NCBI RefSeq assembly: GCF_000495915.1
Contig: NZ_AOFQ01000072.1
Coordinates: 62,001 to 126,000, forward strand
DNA from: Stutzerimonas chloritidismutans AW-1
Lineage (GTDB): Bacteria > Pseudomonadota > Gammaproteobacteria > Pseudomonadales > Pseudomonadaceae
Reading direction: 5' to 3'
Length of the DNA: 64,000 nt
The notes under the pieces are model-generated. The model made no database searches, was not told the DNA's origin, and saw only the letters and a list, made by a program, of their open reading frames with translations. Shown in pieces: positions 45,199 through 54,451 of this stretch. Each line of letters opens with the position of its first letter. Positions within the stretch are counted from its first letter, which is position 1. The position numbers were made by a program, and so were the translations under genes.

Positions 45199-47571
45199 CT
45201 AGGCAGGCCCGGGTTGTTCGCTGCGCTGCGGGCGACTGGGCTGGCGCGGCACGTCGCCGGCAACCGACGCGGCGATCAGCTTGCGCAGGCGCACCGGAAT
45301 CGACTTGGCCGCCGGCACCTTGCTGCGTTCGGCATGGTGCCAGACCGGCAGCAGCGCGTTGCATTCCGGGTAATAGCCGGCGCAGCAGCCTTCGGGGATA
45401 TCGTACGGCGTGACCCGCAACGGGCTGACCGCGCGGTGCACGCCATCGTCGACCACGGTGATCGCCTCGATGCGGTCGCCTTCGGCCAGGCCGAGGCGGA
45501 CGATGTCGTTGCGGTTCATCAGGATCACCGCGCGAGTGCCATGGATGCCGCGGAAGCGGTCGTCGTAGCCATAGACGGTGGTGTTGAACTGGTCGTTGCT
45601 GCGCAGCGTCATCATCTGCAGCACGTCGTGCTGCTCGTGGCCGTCATCTTCGGTGTCGGGGTCGGCAACCAGCGATGGCGGGTTGATGAAGTTGGCCTTG
45701 CCGGACTCGGTATCCCAGCGTCGCTCGCTGGCGCCAAGCGGGCGATGAAAGCCGCCGGGCTCCATCATGCGCACGTTGAAGTCGTGGAAGATCTCCGGGT
45801 AGCTCTCGGCAATGGCGTCGCGTATCAGGCTGTAGTCCGCGACCCAGGCGTCCCAGTCCAGCATCGGGTTGGGTGTCAGTGTGGCCTTGGCCAGCCGCGC
45901 GATGATTGCCGGCTCCGATAGCAACAGTTTGCCAGCGGGTTCTGCGACGCCGCGCCAGGCGCGGATACAGCCGGTGCTGTCCTCGGTGGTGTGACGCTGC
46001 TCGCCGGTGGCCTGACGGTCGATCTCGGTGCGCCCCAGGCAGGGCAGGATATAGGACACCTCGCCGGTGATCAGGTGGTTGCGATTGAGCTTGGTCGACA
46101 CCTGGACCGACAGCCGCAGCCTGCGCCAGGCCGGCTCCATCTGCAGGGTATCGGGAATGGCGCGGACGAAGTTGCCGCCCAGGCCGATGAAACCGCGGAC
46201 GCTGCCATCGAGAATGCCCTCGCAAGCCTCCACGGTGTTCACGCCGTCATCGCTTGGCGGCTCGAAGCCGAACTGCCGGCGCAGGTTGTCCGCCGGCACC
46301 TTTGCCGCCTTTTCGGTGATGCCGACGGTGCGCTGGCCCTGCACGTTGGAGTGGCCGCGCACCGGCAGGATGCCTGCGCCTTCCTTGCCGATGTTGCCGC
46401 GCAACAGCAGCAGGTTGACCAGCATCTGGATGGTCTGCACGCCGTAGCGGTGCTGGGTCAGGCCCATGCCATAAGGCGCAATCACCCGTTCGCAGCGTGC
46501 ATAGACGGTCGCTGCCGCTTCCAGCGCGGCGCGGCTGAGCCCCGAACGGCGTTCCAGCTGCGCCCAACTGTAGCTGCGGATGCGCTGTTCGAAATCCTCG
46601 AAGCCATGGGTGTGCTGCTCGATGAAGTCCACGTCGAGCACGCGCTTGCGACCCTCGGCGACGGCCTGGTCGTCCATTTCGAACAGCGCCTTGCACATGC
46701 CGGCGATGGCGGCAATGTCGCCGCCGATGGCGAGCTGGTGATACTGGGTGCTGATCACCGTGCTGTCTGGTGTGAGCATTTCGCGCGGTGACTGTGGATT
46801 GACGAAGCGCTCCAGCCCTCGCTCGCGCAGCGGATTGAAGGTGACGATCTGCGCGCCGCGTTCACGGGCTTCCTGTAGCTGATGCAGCATCCGCGGGCTG
46901 GAGGTGCCGGTGTTGTGGCCGAAGAAGAACAGCCCGTCGGTGTGCTCGAAATCGTTCAGGGTGACGGTCGCCACCGGCACGCCGATGCTCTCCGGCAGCG
47001 CCACCGAGGTGCTCTCGTGGCACATGTTGGAGCTGTCCGGCAGGTTGTTGGTGCCGTACAGCCGCGCCAGCAGGCCATACATGTAGGCCGTTTCCAGCGC
47101 CGCGCGCCCGGACATGTAGAACACCACCTGATCGGGCTCGGCCATGGCCTTGAGCTCGGCACCGATCTCGGCGAAGGCTTCATCCCAGCTGACCGGCTGA
47201 TAGTGATCGCTGGCGGCGTCGTAGCGCAGCGGATGGGTCAGCCGGCCCTGCTGCTCGAGATCGTAGTCGCTCCAGTTGAGCAGCTCGCTGACGCTGTGCC
47301 TGGCAAAGAATTCCGGGCCGCAGCGCAGCGACGTGGTTTCCCACGCAGTCGCCTTGGCGCCGTTCTCGCAGAAGGACAGTGGTCGTGACGGATGCGGCTT
47401 GGCCCAGGCGCAACTGACACAGGCGAAACCGTCGATAGGTTTGTTCTGCTTGAGCAGCAGACCGATACCGGCCGGCGAAACGCGCTCACGCAGCAGGATG
47501 TTGGCGACGGAGTAGGCTGATCCCCAGCCGCCCGCGGGCGCGTGGTAGGGCCTGAACTTGGTCTGGGACAC
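45199..47571 (-). CDS. FdhF/YdeP-family molybdopterin oxidoreductase
   Basis: 790 residues. An N-terminal Cys motif FACVSCAWAKPH is followed by a cofactor-binding Rossmann region. The segment SSNMCHESTSVAL has Cys/His where formate dehydrogenases hold the metal ligand, and a C-terminal MopB domain (MTLRSNDQFNTTVYG) follows. The family includes E. coli YdeP, linked to acid resistance; the substrate is unknown. No twin-arginine signal is visible, so it is cytoplasmic. Such enzymes usually need FdhD, encoded here about 28 kb away. Confidence 0.88.
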   Translation of the reverse strand: MSQTKFRPYHAPAGGWGSAYSVANILLRERVSPAGIGLLLKQNKPIDGFACVSCAWAKPHPSRPLSFCENGAKATAWETTSLRCGPEFFARHSVSELLNWSDYDLEQQGRLTHPLRYDAASDHYQPVSWDEAFAEIGAELKAMAEPDQVVFYMSGRAALETAYMYGLLARLYGTNNLPDSSNMCHESTSVALPESIGVPVATVTLNDFEHTDGLFFFGHNTGTSSPRMLHQLQEARERGAQIVTFNPLRERGLERFVNPQSPREMLTPDSTVISTQYHQLAIGGDIAAIAGMCKALFEMDDQAVAEGRKRVLDVDFIEQHTHGFEDFEQRIRSYSWAQLERRSGLSRAALEAAATVYARCERVIAPYGMGLTQHRYGVQTIQMLVNLLLLRGNIGKEGAGILPVRGHSNVQGQRTVGITEKAAKVPADNLRRQFGFEPPSDDGVNTVEACEGILDGSVRGFIGLGGNFVRAIPDTLQMEPAWRRLRLSVQVSTKLNRNHLITGEVSYILPCLGRTEIDRQATGEQRHTTEDSTGCIRAWRGVAEPAGKLLLSEPAIIARLAKATLTPNPMLDWDAWVADYSLIRDAIAESYPEIFHDFNVRMMEPGGFHRPLGASERRWDTESGKANFINPPSLVADPDTEDDGHEQHDVLQMMTLRSNDQFNTTVYGYDDRFRGIHGTRAVILMNRNDIVRLGLAEGDRIEAITVVDDGVHRAVSPLRVTPYDIPEGCCAGYYPECNALLPVWHHAERSKVPAAKSIPVRLRKLIAASVAGDVPRQPSRPQRSEQPGPA

Positions 47572-47661
47572 GTCGTTTCTCCTGCTGCCAAGGGAGCTTG
47601 TCTGTTTACGACGGGGACCGCGGCGGATCGTTCAGGACCCTTTGTCACAAGGTTGTACCGC

Positions 47662-48144
47662 TCACTCCATGGCGAAGCCGTGCTGGCGCCAGGCCTCGTA
47701 CACTGCGACGGCCACGGTGTTGGACAGGTTCAGGCTGCGGCTGTCGGGGCGCATCGGCAGGCGCAGGCGTTGCTCGTTGGGCAGTGCGTCGCGGATCTCC
47801 GGCGGCAGGCCGCGGCTCTCCGGGCCGAACAGCAGCGCATCGCCGCGCCGATAGCTGACTTCGTGAAAGGGCTGCGAACCCTTTGTGGTGAATGCGAACA
47901 GCCGCGGGCCGTCCGCGTTTGCGGCGTCGATGCCGATCCGCGCGAGGCAGCTCGGCAGGTCGGCGTGGCGCTCCAGCGTGGCGTACTCGTGGTAGTCGAG
48001 GCCGGCGCGGCGCAGGCGCTTGTCGTCCAGCTCGTAACCCAGCGGCTCGATCAGGTGCAGGTGGCAGCCGGTATTGGCGCAGAGCCTGATAATGTTGCCG
48101 GTATTGGGCGGAATTTCCGGTTGGAACAGGATCACGTGAAACAT
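47662..48144 (-). CDS. trmL: tRNA (cytidine/uridine-34-2'-O)-methyltransferase TrmL
   Basis: 160 residues. It is a SPOUT fold with FQPEIPPNTGNIIRLCANTG at the N-terminus and the knotted LLFGPESRGLP and LPMRPDSRSLNLSNTVAVAVYE at the C-terminus. It methylates the wobble ribose of tRNA-Leu. The start MFHVILFQPE is clear. It is divergent, with 5' ends overlapping, from a small membrane-protein gene. Confidence 0.95.
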   Translation of the reverse strand: MFHVILFQPEIPPNTGNIIRLCANTGCHLHLIEPLGYELDDKRLRRAGLDYHEYATLERHADLPSCLARIGIDAANADGPRLFAFTTKGSQPFHEVSYRRGDALLFGPESRGLPPEIRDALPNEQRLRLPMRPDSRSLNLSNTVAVAVYEAWRQHGFAME

Positions 48145-48196
48145 GCGCAGCACCGAGGTTGAAGACCGGCGGCATTCTACCGGGGCGCAGGACCCG

Positions 48197-48592
48197 ATGC
48201 GCCGCATACGCCGGACCTTTTTCGGTTCGCTGGTGCTGATCGGCCTGCTGGTGGGGCTGATGATCGGCCGGCTCACCGCGCCCGGGCCGGTGCAACTGGC
48301 ACTGGTGGAGGTGCAGCCGCAAGGCCTTTCGTTGCAGTTCGACCGCGAACCCCAGGTATATGACGAGCATCTAGAAGGGGCGTTCGCCCTGCTGTTCCAG
48401 GCCGAAGGCGAGCCACAATCCGGACAACTGCAGATCGACGGCATGCCAGTGGCCTGGCGCGTGCAGCAGACCGGGAAAGGCCTTTTGCTGCATCTGGTGG
48501 CCGCACGGCGGCTGCTGGGGCAATGGCACGGCGAACGCCACGATGGCGGCTGGCGCATCGCCGTGCAGGTGGCGGCGGACAAGCAGCCATGA
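48197..48592 (+). CDS. Small membrane-anchored protein of unknown function
   Basis: 131 residues from MRRIRRTFFGSLVLIGLLVG. A basic N-terminus is followed by one membrane helix (about 8-27), then a soluble beta-rich region probably in the periplasm (LVEVQPQGLSLQFDREPQVY). No named family is recognised. It sits between trmL and the terminator shared with ntrC. Confidence 0.7.
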   Translation: MRRIRRTFFGSLVLIGLLVGLMIGRLTAPGPVQLALVEVQPQGLSLQFDREPQVYDEHLEGAFALLFQAEGEPQSGQLQIDGMPVAWRVQQTGKGLLLHLVAARRLLGQWHGERHDGGWRIAVQVAADKQP

Positions 48593-48622
48593 ACCAGGTG
48601 ACGCCCTTGGCAGCGCGCTAAA

Positions 48623-48657
48623 AACGATGAACCCCGCCAAGTGCGGGGTTCATCGTT
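48623..48657. terminator. Strong bidirectional terminator
   Basis: Perfect 15-bp stem AACGATGAACCCCGC / GCGGGGTTCATCGTT with a 5-base loop, between the plus-strand membrane protein gene and the minus-strand ntrC. It can end both transcripts. Confidence 0.85.
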
Positions 48658-48682
48658 ACGCTCGATGCGGTGTCAGCCGCGC

Positions 48683-50115
<1,433 letters not shown>

Positions 50116-50119
<4 letters not shown>

Positions 50120-51198
50120 GCTGATGTGGCTCCTTGTTCCAGCGGTAGGAAGATCGAGAACACGGTGTGGCCAGGATGGCTCTCGCATTCGATCAGACCC
50201 TGGTGCTGACTGATGATGTTCTGGGTGATGGCAAGGCCCAGGCCGGTTCCGTCCGGGCGGCCGCTGACCATCGGGTAGAAGAGCGTGTTCTGCAGTTCGG
50301 CAGGTATGCCCGGGCCGTTGTCGATGATCTCGATGCGTGTCACCAGGCGATGACGAATATGGCCGATGGTGAACTGCCGCAGTGTGCGAGTGCGCAGGGT
50401 GAGACGGCCGAGGCCCAGCTCGTTCTGCCCGGCCAGTGCCTGCATGGCGTTGCGCATGATATTGAGCACGGCCTGGATCATCTGTTCGCGGTCCATCAGG
50501 ACTTCGGGAATGCTTGGGTCGTAATCGCGCACCAAAATGATGCTTCCCTGGCATTCCGCCTCGATAAGGCTGGCGACATGCTCGAGCACTTCGTGAATGT
50601 TGGTCATCGATAGCGACGGCAGCTTATTAGAGCCGAGCATGCGGTCGACCAGATTACGCAGGCGGTCGGCCTCCTCGATGATGACTTCGGTGTAGTCCTT
50701 CAGGTGTTCTTCGGGCAGTTCGCGGGCCAGCAGTTGTGCCGCACCGCGAATGCCGCCCAGCGGATTCTTGATCTCGTGGGCCAGGCCGCGCACCAGCATC
50801 TTGGTGGTTTCCTGCTTGGACAGCTGGGCCTCTTCCTTGGTGATGCGCAGCAGCCGGTCGCGCGGCAGCACTTCCAGCAACAGCATGGTTTCCTGCCGGG
50901 TCAGTACCGGGGTCACCGCGTAGTCCACGGTCAGTGTCTGGCCGGTGGCGGAGGTCAGGGTGGCTTCGCGCTTGGTGAACGGATGGGCTTCTTCAACCGC
51001 CTGGCGCAGGGCCGCCAGGGCTTCCGGCGACTCGGTGAACAGCTCGCTGATGAACTGTCCGTGGCTGCGTTGGCCGCTGACGGCCAGCAGCATTTCGGCA
51101 GCCGGGTTCATGTACTCCAGGCGCAGGCGCGAGTTGAGCAACAGCGTCGCGGTAGTCAGATTCTCGATCAGCAGGCGTTGCAGGGCTTCGTTGATCAT
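50116..51198 (-). CDS. ntrB: Nitrogen sensor kinase NtrB
   Basis: 360 residues. A PAS domain (about 10-120) precedes the H-box GLAHEIKNPLGGIRGAAQLL and an ATPase domain with NIMRNAMQAL, DNGPGIP and DGTGLGLAI. It is a cytoplasmic kinase/phosphatase for NtrC, itself controlled by PII. It is cotranscribed with ntrC. A sigma-54-type promoter lies just upstream of its ATG. Confidence 0.97.
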
Positions 51199-51231
51199 GG
51201 CTGGTCTGCGTCCGGAAGTTCAGGCAGGAAA

Positions 51232-51247
51232 TGCAAGAACCAAACCA
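51232..51247 (-). promoter_or_regulatory. Sigma-54-type promoter for ntrBC
   Basis: On the minus strand, TGGTTTGGTTCTTGCA has the GG (-24) and GC (-12) pair at the exact sigma-54 spacing and TTGCA at -12. Only the CAC part of the -24 element is lost. Transcription would start near 51221, 23 bases before the ntrB ATG. Confidence 0.5.
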
Positions 51248-51342
51248 AGCGCGCCATTGCGGCGCGGATCGGCGTGATGCTGCAGCCCTACGGGCTGTCC
51301 GGTGACCCAAATTGGTGACGAGCGATCCGCTCACCTGATGGG

Positions 51343-51359
51343 CGCACCAAACAGGTGCA
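51343..51359. promoter_or_regulatory. NtrC-binding site upstream of ntrB
   Basis: CGCACCAAACAGGTGCA is nearly the ideal NtrC dyad (GCACC-N5-GGTGC, both half-sites perfect). It is centred about 130 bases upstream of the proposed sigma-54 start of ntrB, a normal enhancer distance, suggesting autoregulation of ntrBC. Confidence 0.7.
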
Positions 51360-51367
51360 CCCCATGA

Positions 51368-51997
51368 TCATAGAAAGGGCACGAAGGGAATGTCGCGTTT
51401 TTCCACCGGCTTGTCCTTTAGCGGGCATTCCGGGCGAACGCCGTAATCGGCCTTCTGGCAGGGATTGACCATGCGGCGCTGGGCCAGCGAGGTGCGGATC
51501 AGGTGAAAGGGCTGGTTCGCGGTGCGTTGCAGGACGCGCTCCTGTTCATCCACGACAGCCACCGCCAGCTGATGGGTGCCACGATCGACGTTACTCAAGG
51601 CGAAGGAAGTCTGTTCGCCGGGTGCGCCGAACGGCTGGTCATCGAGCAGTACCTGATAGGCGTGGCCGGGGTGCAGCGTCGGTTCGGCCTGCACGGTGAC
51701 GCTGACATTGCCAGCGTTGTTGCGAATCGCTTCGTCCGCCGTCGGGCTGAGTATGCGCAACTGATAGATGATGCTCGCGGCTTTCGGTGCTGCCGGCTCC
51801 GTAGGGCGTGCGGCCGGCATCGGCGGCGCAGGCATGCTGTTGGACGGCTTGAGGTGTACTTCTTCGGCCGCCTCGCCGGCCGGGCGATCGGTGAAGACCC
51901 GATTGCCCTCGGCGTCGACATAGGAGTAGACGCCGGCGAGGCAGGGCAGGGCGGCCGCCAGCAGTGCGACGGCCAGGGTCTGCCGCAGGATGATCAA
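51368..51997 (-). CDS. DUF4124 domain protein (first of two)
   Basis: 209 residues with a signal peptide (ending PCLA-GVYSY). The N-terminal DUF4124 domain (GVYSYVDAEGNRVFTDRPAG) is a small periplasmic domain of unknown function. Residues 95-175 form an Ig-like beta region (VSVTVQAEPTLHPGHAYQVLLDD). Its start overlaps the preceding paralogue by four bases. It is encoded between glnA and ntrB, as in other pseudomonads. Confidence 0.87.
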   Translation of the reverse strand: MIILRQTLAVALLAAALPCLAGVYSYVDAEGNRVFTDRPAGEAAEEVHLKPSNSMPAPPMPAARPTEPAAPKAASIIYQLRILSPTADEAIRNNAGNVSVTVQAEPTLHPGHAYQVLLDDQPFGAPGEQTSFALSNVDRGTHQLAVAVVDEQERVLQRTANQPFHLIRTSLAQRRMVNPCQKADYGVRPECPLKDKPVEKRDIPFVPFL

Positions 51998-52542
51998 GGA
52001 GCAGGCCTCGGAGGCTTCGGACGCAATGCCGGGCTGGAGGTATTCACCCGTTGCACGGTGAACAGCTCCGGCTGGCTGCGCTGGATGACCTTCTCGCCGC
52101 TCAGCACCTCGACGTGCAGGCGATGCTCGCCCCGCTCGACATTGTTCAGTTGCAGCGAGGTTGCGGCACTGGCGGCAGCCTGGGGAATGCCGTCCAGCAC
52201 GAAGCGCAAGCTGTGGCCGGGTCGTAGCGGCGGCTCCAGCAGCGCGCTGACGACGAAGGTGCCGTTGTTGGCGCGCAGGGCTTCTTCATCGGGAATCCCG
52301 CTCAGCATCAGTGTCTGGTAAGGGGCCGACTGCGTCTGCTGGCTGTCCGGCAGCGGTGGCGGCGGTTCGGGCGTGCGGATATTTACCGTATTGGCTGGCG
52401 GCAGGTCTACGGTATCGGCCTGGACACCCTCCGGCGGCTGATTGGTGAACACCGTATTGCCTTGTGCATCGGTGTACTTGTAGATCTCGGCGAAGGCCGG
52501 AAGGCTGAGAATGAACAGCAGGCTGAACAGTGCGCTACGCAT
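51994..52542 (-). CDS. DUF4124 domain protein (second of two)
   Basis: 182 residues, signal peptide ending PAFA-EIYKY, then DUF4124 (EIYKYTDAQGNTVFTNQPPEG), a Pro-rich linker and an Ig-like region (FVVSALLEPPLRPGHSLRFVLDG). It is clearly paralogous to the neighbour at 51368-51997, with the same domain order. The start MRSALFS was chosen for its signal peptide; GGAGCCTCCC lies upstream. Function is unknown and the periplasm is its likely place. Confidence 0.87.
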   Translation of the reverse strand: MRSALFSLLFILSLPAFAEIYKYTDAQGNTVFTNQPPEGVQADTVDLPPANTVNIRTPEPPPPLPDSQQTQSAPYQTLMLSGIPDEEALRANNGTFVVSALLEPPLRPGHSLRFVLDGIPQAAASAATSLQLNNVERGEHRLHVEVLSGEKVIQRSQPELFTVQRVNTSSPALRPKPPRPAP

Positions 52543-52662
52543 GGGAGGCTCCGCGGAGTTGGACTGCCGAAGCCTTGCACTGCGCCGAGTTGCAGGCAAG
52601 TGCGATCGGTGGGATTTGCGAGGTGTGACAAGCTGCACGAATCGCCGCCGGACTGCAGAAAC

Positions 52663-52689
52663 GAAGAAGGCCACCCGAGGGTGGCCTTC
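52663..52689 (-). terminator. Terminator downstream of glnA
   Basis: GAAGGCCACC / GGTGGCCTTC stem (52666-52689) about 18 bases beyond the glnA stop, followed on the minus strand by TTCGTTTC. The T run is short, so strength is uncertain. Confidence 0.65.
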
Positions 52690-52706
52690 CTGTCACGCGA
52701 GCTGGA

Positions 52707-54113
52707 TCAGACGCTGTAGTACAGGTCGTATTCCAGCGGGTGCACGAAGGTGCGCACCTTGATCTCTTCCTCGGACTTCAGCTCGATGTAGGCATCGATG
52801 AACTCGTCGGAGAACACGCCGCCCTTGGTCAGGAACGCGCGGCCCTTGTCCAGCTCTTCCAGGGCTTCCTTCAGGCTGCCGCACACCTGCGGGATCAGCT
52901 TGCCTTCTTCCGGCGGCAGGTCGTACAGGTTCTTGTCGGCTGCATCGCCAGGGTGGATCTTGTTCTGGATGCCGTCCAGGCCAGCCATCAGCAGTGCAGC
53001 GAAGCACAGGTACGGGTTGGCAGCCGGGTCCGGGAAGCGCGCTTCGATACGACGGGCTTTCGGGCTGGAAACGTACGGAATACGGATCGAGGCGGAACGG
53101 TTGCGGGCCGAGTAGGCCAGCATGACCGGTGCTTCGAAGCCCGGGACCAGACGCTTGTAGGAGTTGGTCGACGGGTTGGTGAAACCGTTCAGCGCCTTGC
53201 CGTGCTTGATGATGCCGCCGATGAAGTACAGGGCGGTCTCGGACAGGCCGGCATAGCCTTCGCCAGCGAAGGTGTTCTTGCCATCCTTGGAGATGGACAT
53301 GTGTACGTGCATACCCGAACCGTTGTCGCCATACAGCGGCTTCGGCATGAAGGTCGCGGTCTTGCCATAGGCGTCGGCGACGTTGTGTACGCAGTACTTC
53401 AGGGTCTGAACTTCGTCAGCCTTGGCAACCAGGGTGTTGAACTTCACGCCGATCTCGTTCTGACCGGCAGTCGCCACTTCGTGGTGGTGAACCTCAACGA
53501 CCAGGCCCATTTCTTCCATGGCGTTGCACATGGCGGTACGGATTTCGTGGTCGTGATCGCACGGCGGAACCGGGAAGTAGCCGCCCTTGACGGCCGGGCG
53601 GTGGCCCTTGTTGCCGCCCTCGACATCCTGGTCGGTCATCCAGGAGCCCTGCTCGGAGTAGATCTTGAACATCGAGCCGGAGATGTCCGACTTGAACTTG
53701 ACCTGGTCGAAGATGAAGAACTCCGGCTCCGGGCCGACGAATACGGTGTCACCGATGCCGGTGCCTTTGAGGAACTCTTCGGCGCGCTTGGCGATGGAGC
53801 GCGGATCGCGGTCGTAGCCCTGCATGGTGCTCGGCTCGACGATGTCGCATACCAGGATCAGGGTCGGCTCTTCGGTGAACGGATCCAGCACGGCGGTTTC
53901 GTCGACCGGCATCAGGATCATGTCGGAGGCTTCGATGCCTTTCCAGCCATGGATGGAGGAGCCGTCGAACATCTTGCCGTGCTCGAAGAAGTCTTCATCC
54001 TGGGCATCACGAGCCGGAACGGTGACGTGGTGCTGCTTGCCTTTGGTATCGGTGAAGCGCAGATCAATCCACTTCACATCGTAATCTTTGATCAGTTGAA
54101 GCGACTTCGACAT
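52707..54113 (-). CDS. glnA: Glutamine synthetase type I
   Basis: 468 residues. The beta-grasp region has FEHGKMFDGSSIHGWKGIEASDM, ATP- and glutamate-site motifs are GYFPVPPCDHDH and NEIGVKFNTLV, and the adenylylation Tyr lies in KNLYDLPPEE. It makes glutamine from glutamate and ammonia and is regulated by adenylylation. The start MSKSLQLIK is the family start. Upstream there is a sigma-54 promoter with NtrC-like boxes. Confidence 0.98.
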   Translation of the reverse strand: MSKSLQLIKDYDVKWIDLRFTDTKGKQHHVTVPARDAQDEDFFEHGKMFDGSSIHGWKGIEASDMILMPVDETAVLDPFTEEPTLILVCDIVEPSTMQGYDRDPRSIAKRAEEFLKGTGIGDTVFVGPEPEFFIFDQVKFKSDISGSMFKIYSEQGSWMTDQDVEGGNKGHRPAVKGGYFPVPPCDHDHEIRTAMCNAMEEMGLVVEVHHHEVATAGQNEIGVKFNTLVAKADEVQTLKYCVHNVADAYGKTATFMPKPLYGDNGSGMHVHMSISKDGKNTFAGEGYAGLSETALYFIGGIIKHGKALNGFTNPSTNSYKRLVPGFEAPVMLAYSARNRSASIRIPYVSSPKARRIEARFPDPAANPYLCFAALLMAGLDGIQNKIHPGDAADKNLYDLPPEEGKLIPQVCGSLKEALEELDKGRAFLTKGGVFSDEFIDAYIELKSEEEIKVRTFVHPLEYDLYYSV

Positions 54114-54208
54114 GGTGTTCTCCAAGTGGTGGAAGCGTGACAGTGAGCTTCCGAATCAGGGTGAAGCCGGGCGGCGATGTTCCGCCAAGGCGACCTGCCT
54201 CACAAGAG

Positions 54209-54224
54209 AGCAAATTGCATGCCA
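54209..54224 (-). promoter_or_regulatory. Sigma-54 promoter of glnA
   Basis: On the minus strand TGGCATGCAATTTGCT fully fits TGGCAYG-N4-TTGCW. Transcription would start near 54198, giving an 85-base leader before glnA. Confidence 0.8.
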
Positions 54225-54296
54225 GTGCTCTTTCTTGGGACTGCAGGCCTCTGGCAGCGCTGCGGCAGCGTTTGCGCGTCTCAAAGCGTAGCTGCT

Positions 54297-54355
54297 GCAC
54301 TGGATTGATGCGCGGTATTGGTGCGGCTCGCCGGTAATGTGCATTCGTTTGGTGC
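54297..54355. promoter_or_regulatory. NtrC-like boxes upstream of glnA
   Basis: Two imperfect dyads, GCACTGGATTGATGC (54297-54311) and GCATTCGTTTGGTGC (54341-54355), each with one or two mismatches to GCACY-N5-RGTGC. They lie about 105 and 150 bases upstream of the glnA start point. The rest of the 338-base glnA-thiI gap, including the thiI promoter, shows nothing further. Confidence 0.5.
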
Positions 54356-54451
54356 GTTCTGCTGCGTTTGAAGAAAGCGGTTAAATGTTGAGCAGTTTCC
54401 GCTATACTCCGCGCCCCTCTTTTCCTGCCACATCGGCGCCGCGCTGTTTCC

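Noticed and set aside
51368..54113. Long plus-strand frames opposite glnA and the DUF4124 genes
   Set aside because: No domain or ribosome site, and the minus-strand genes are unambiguous.
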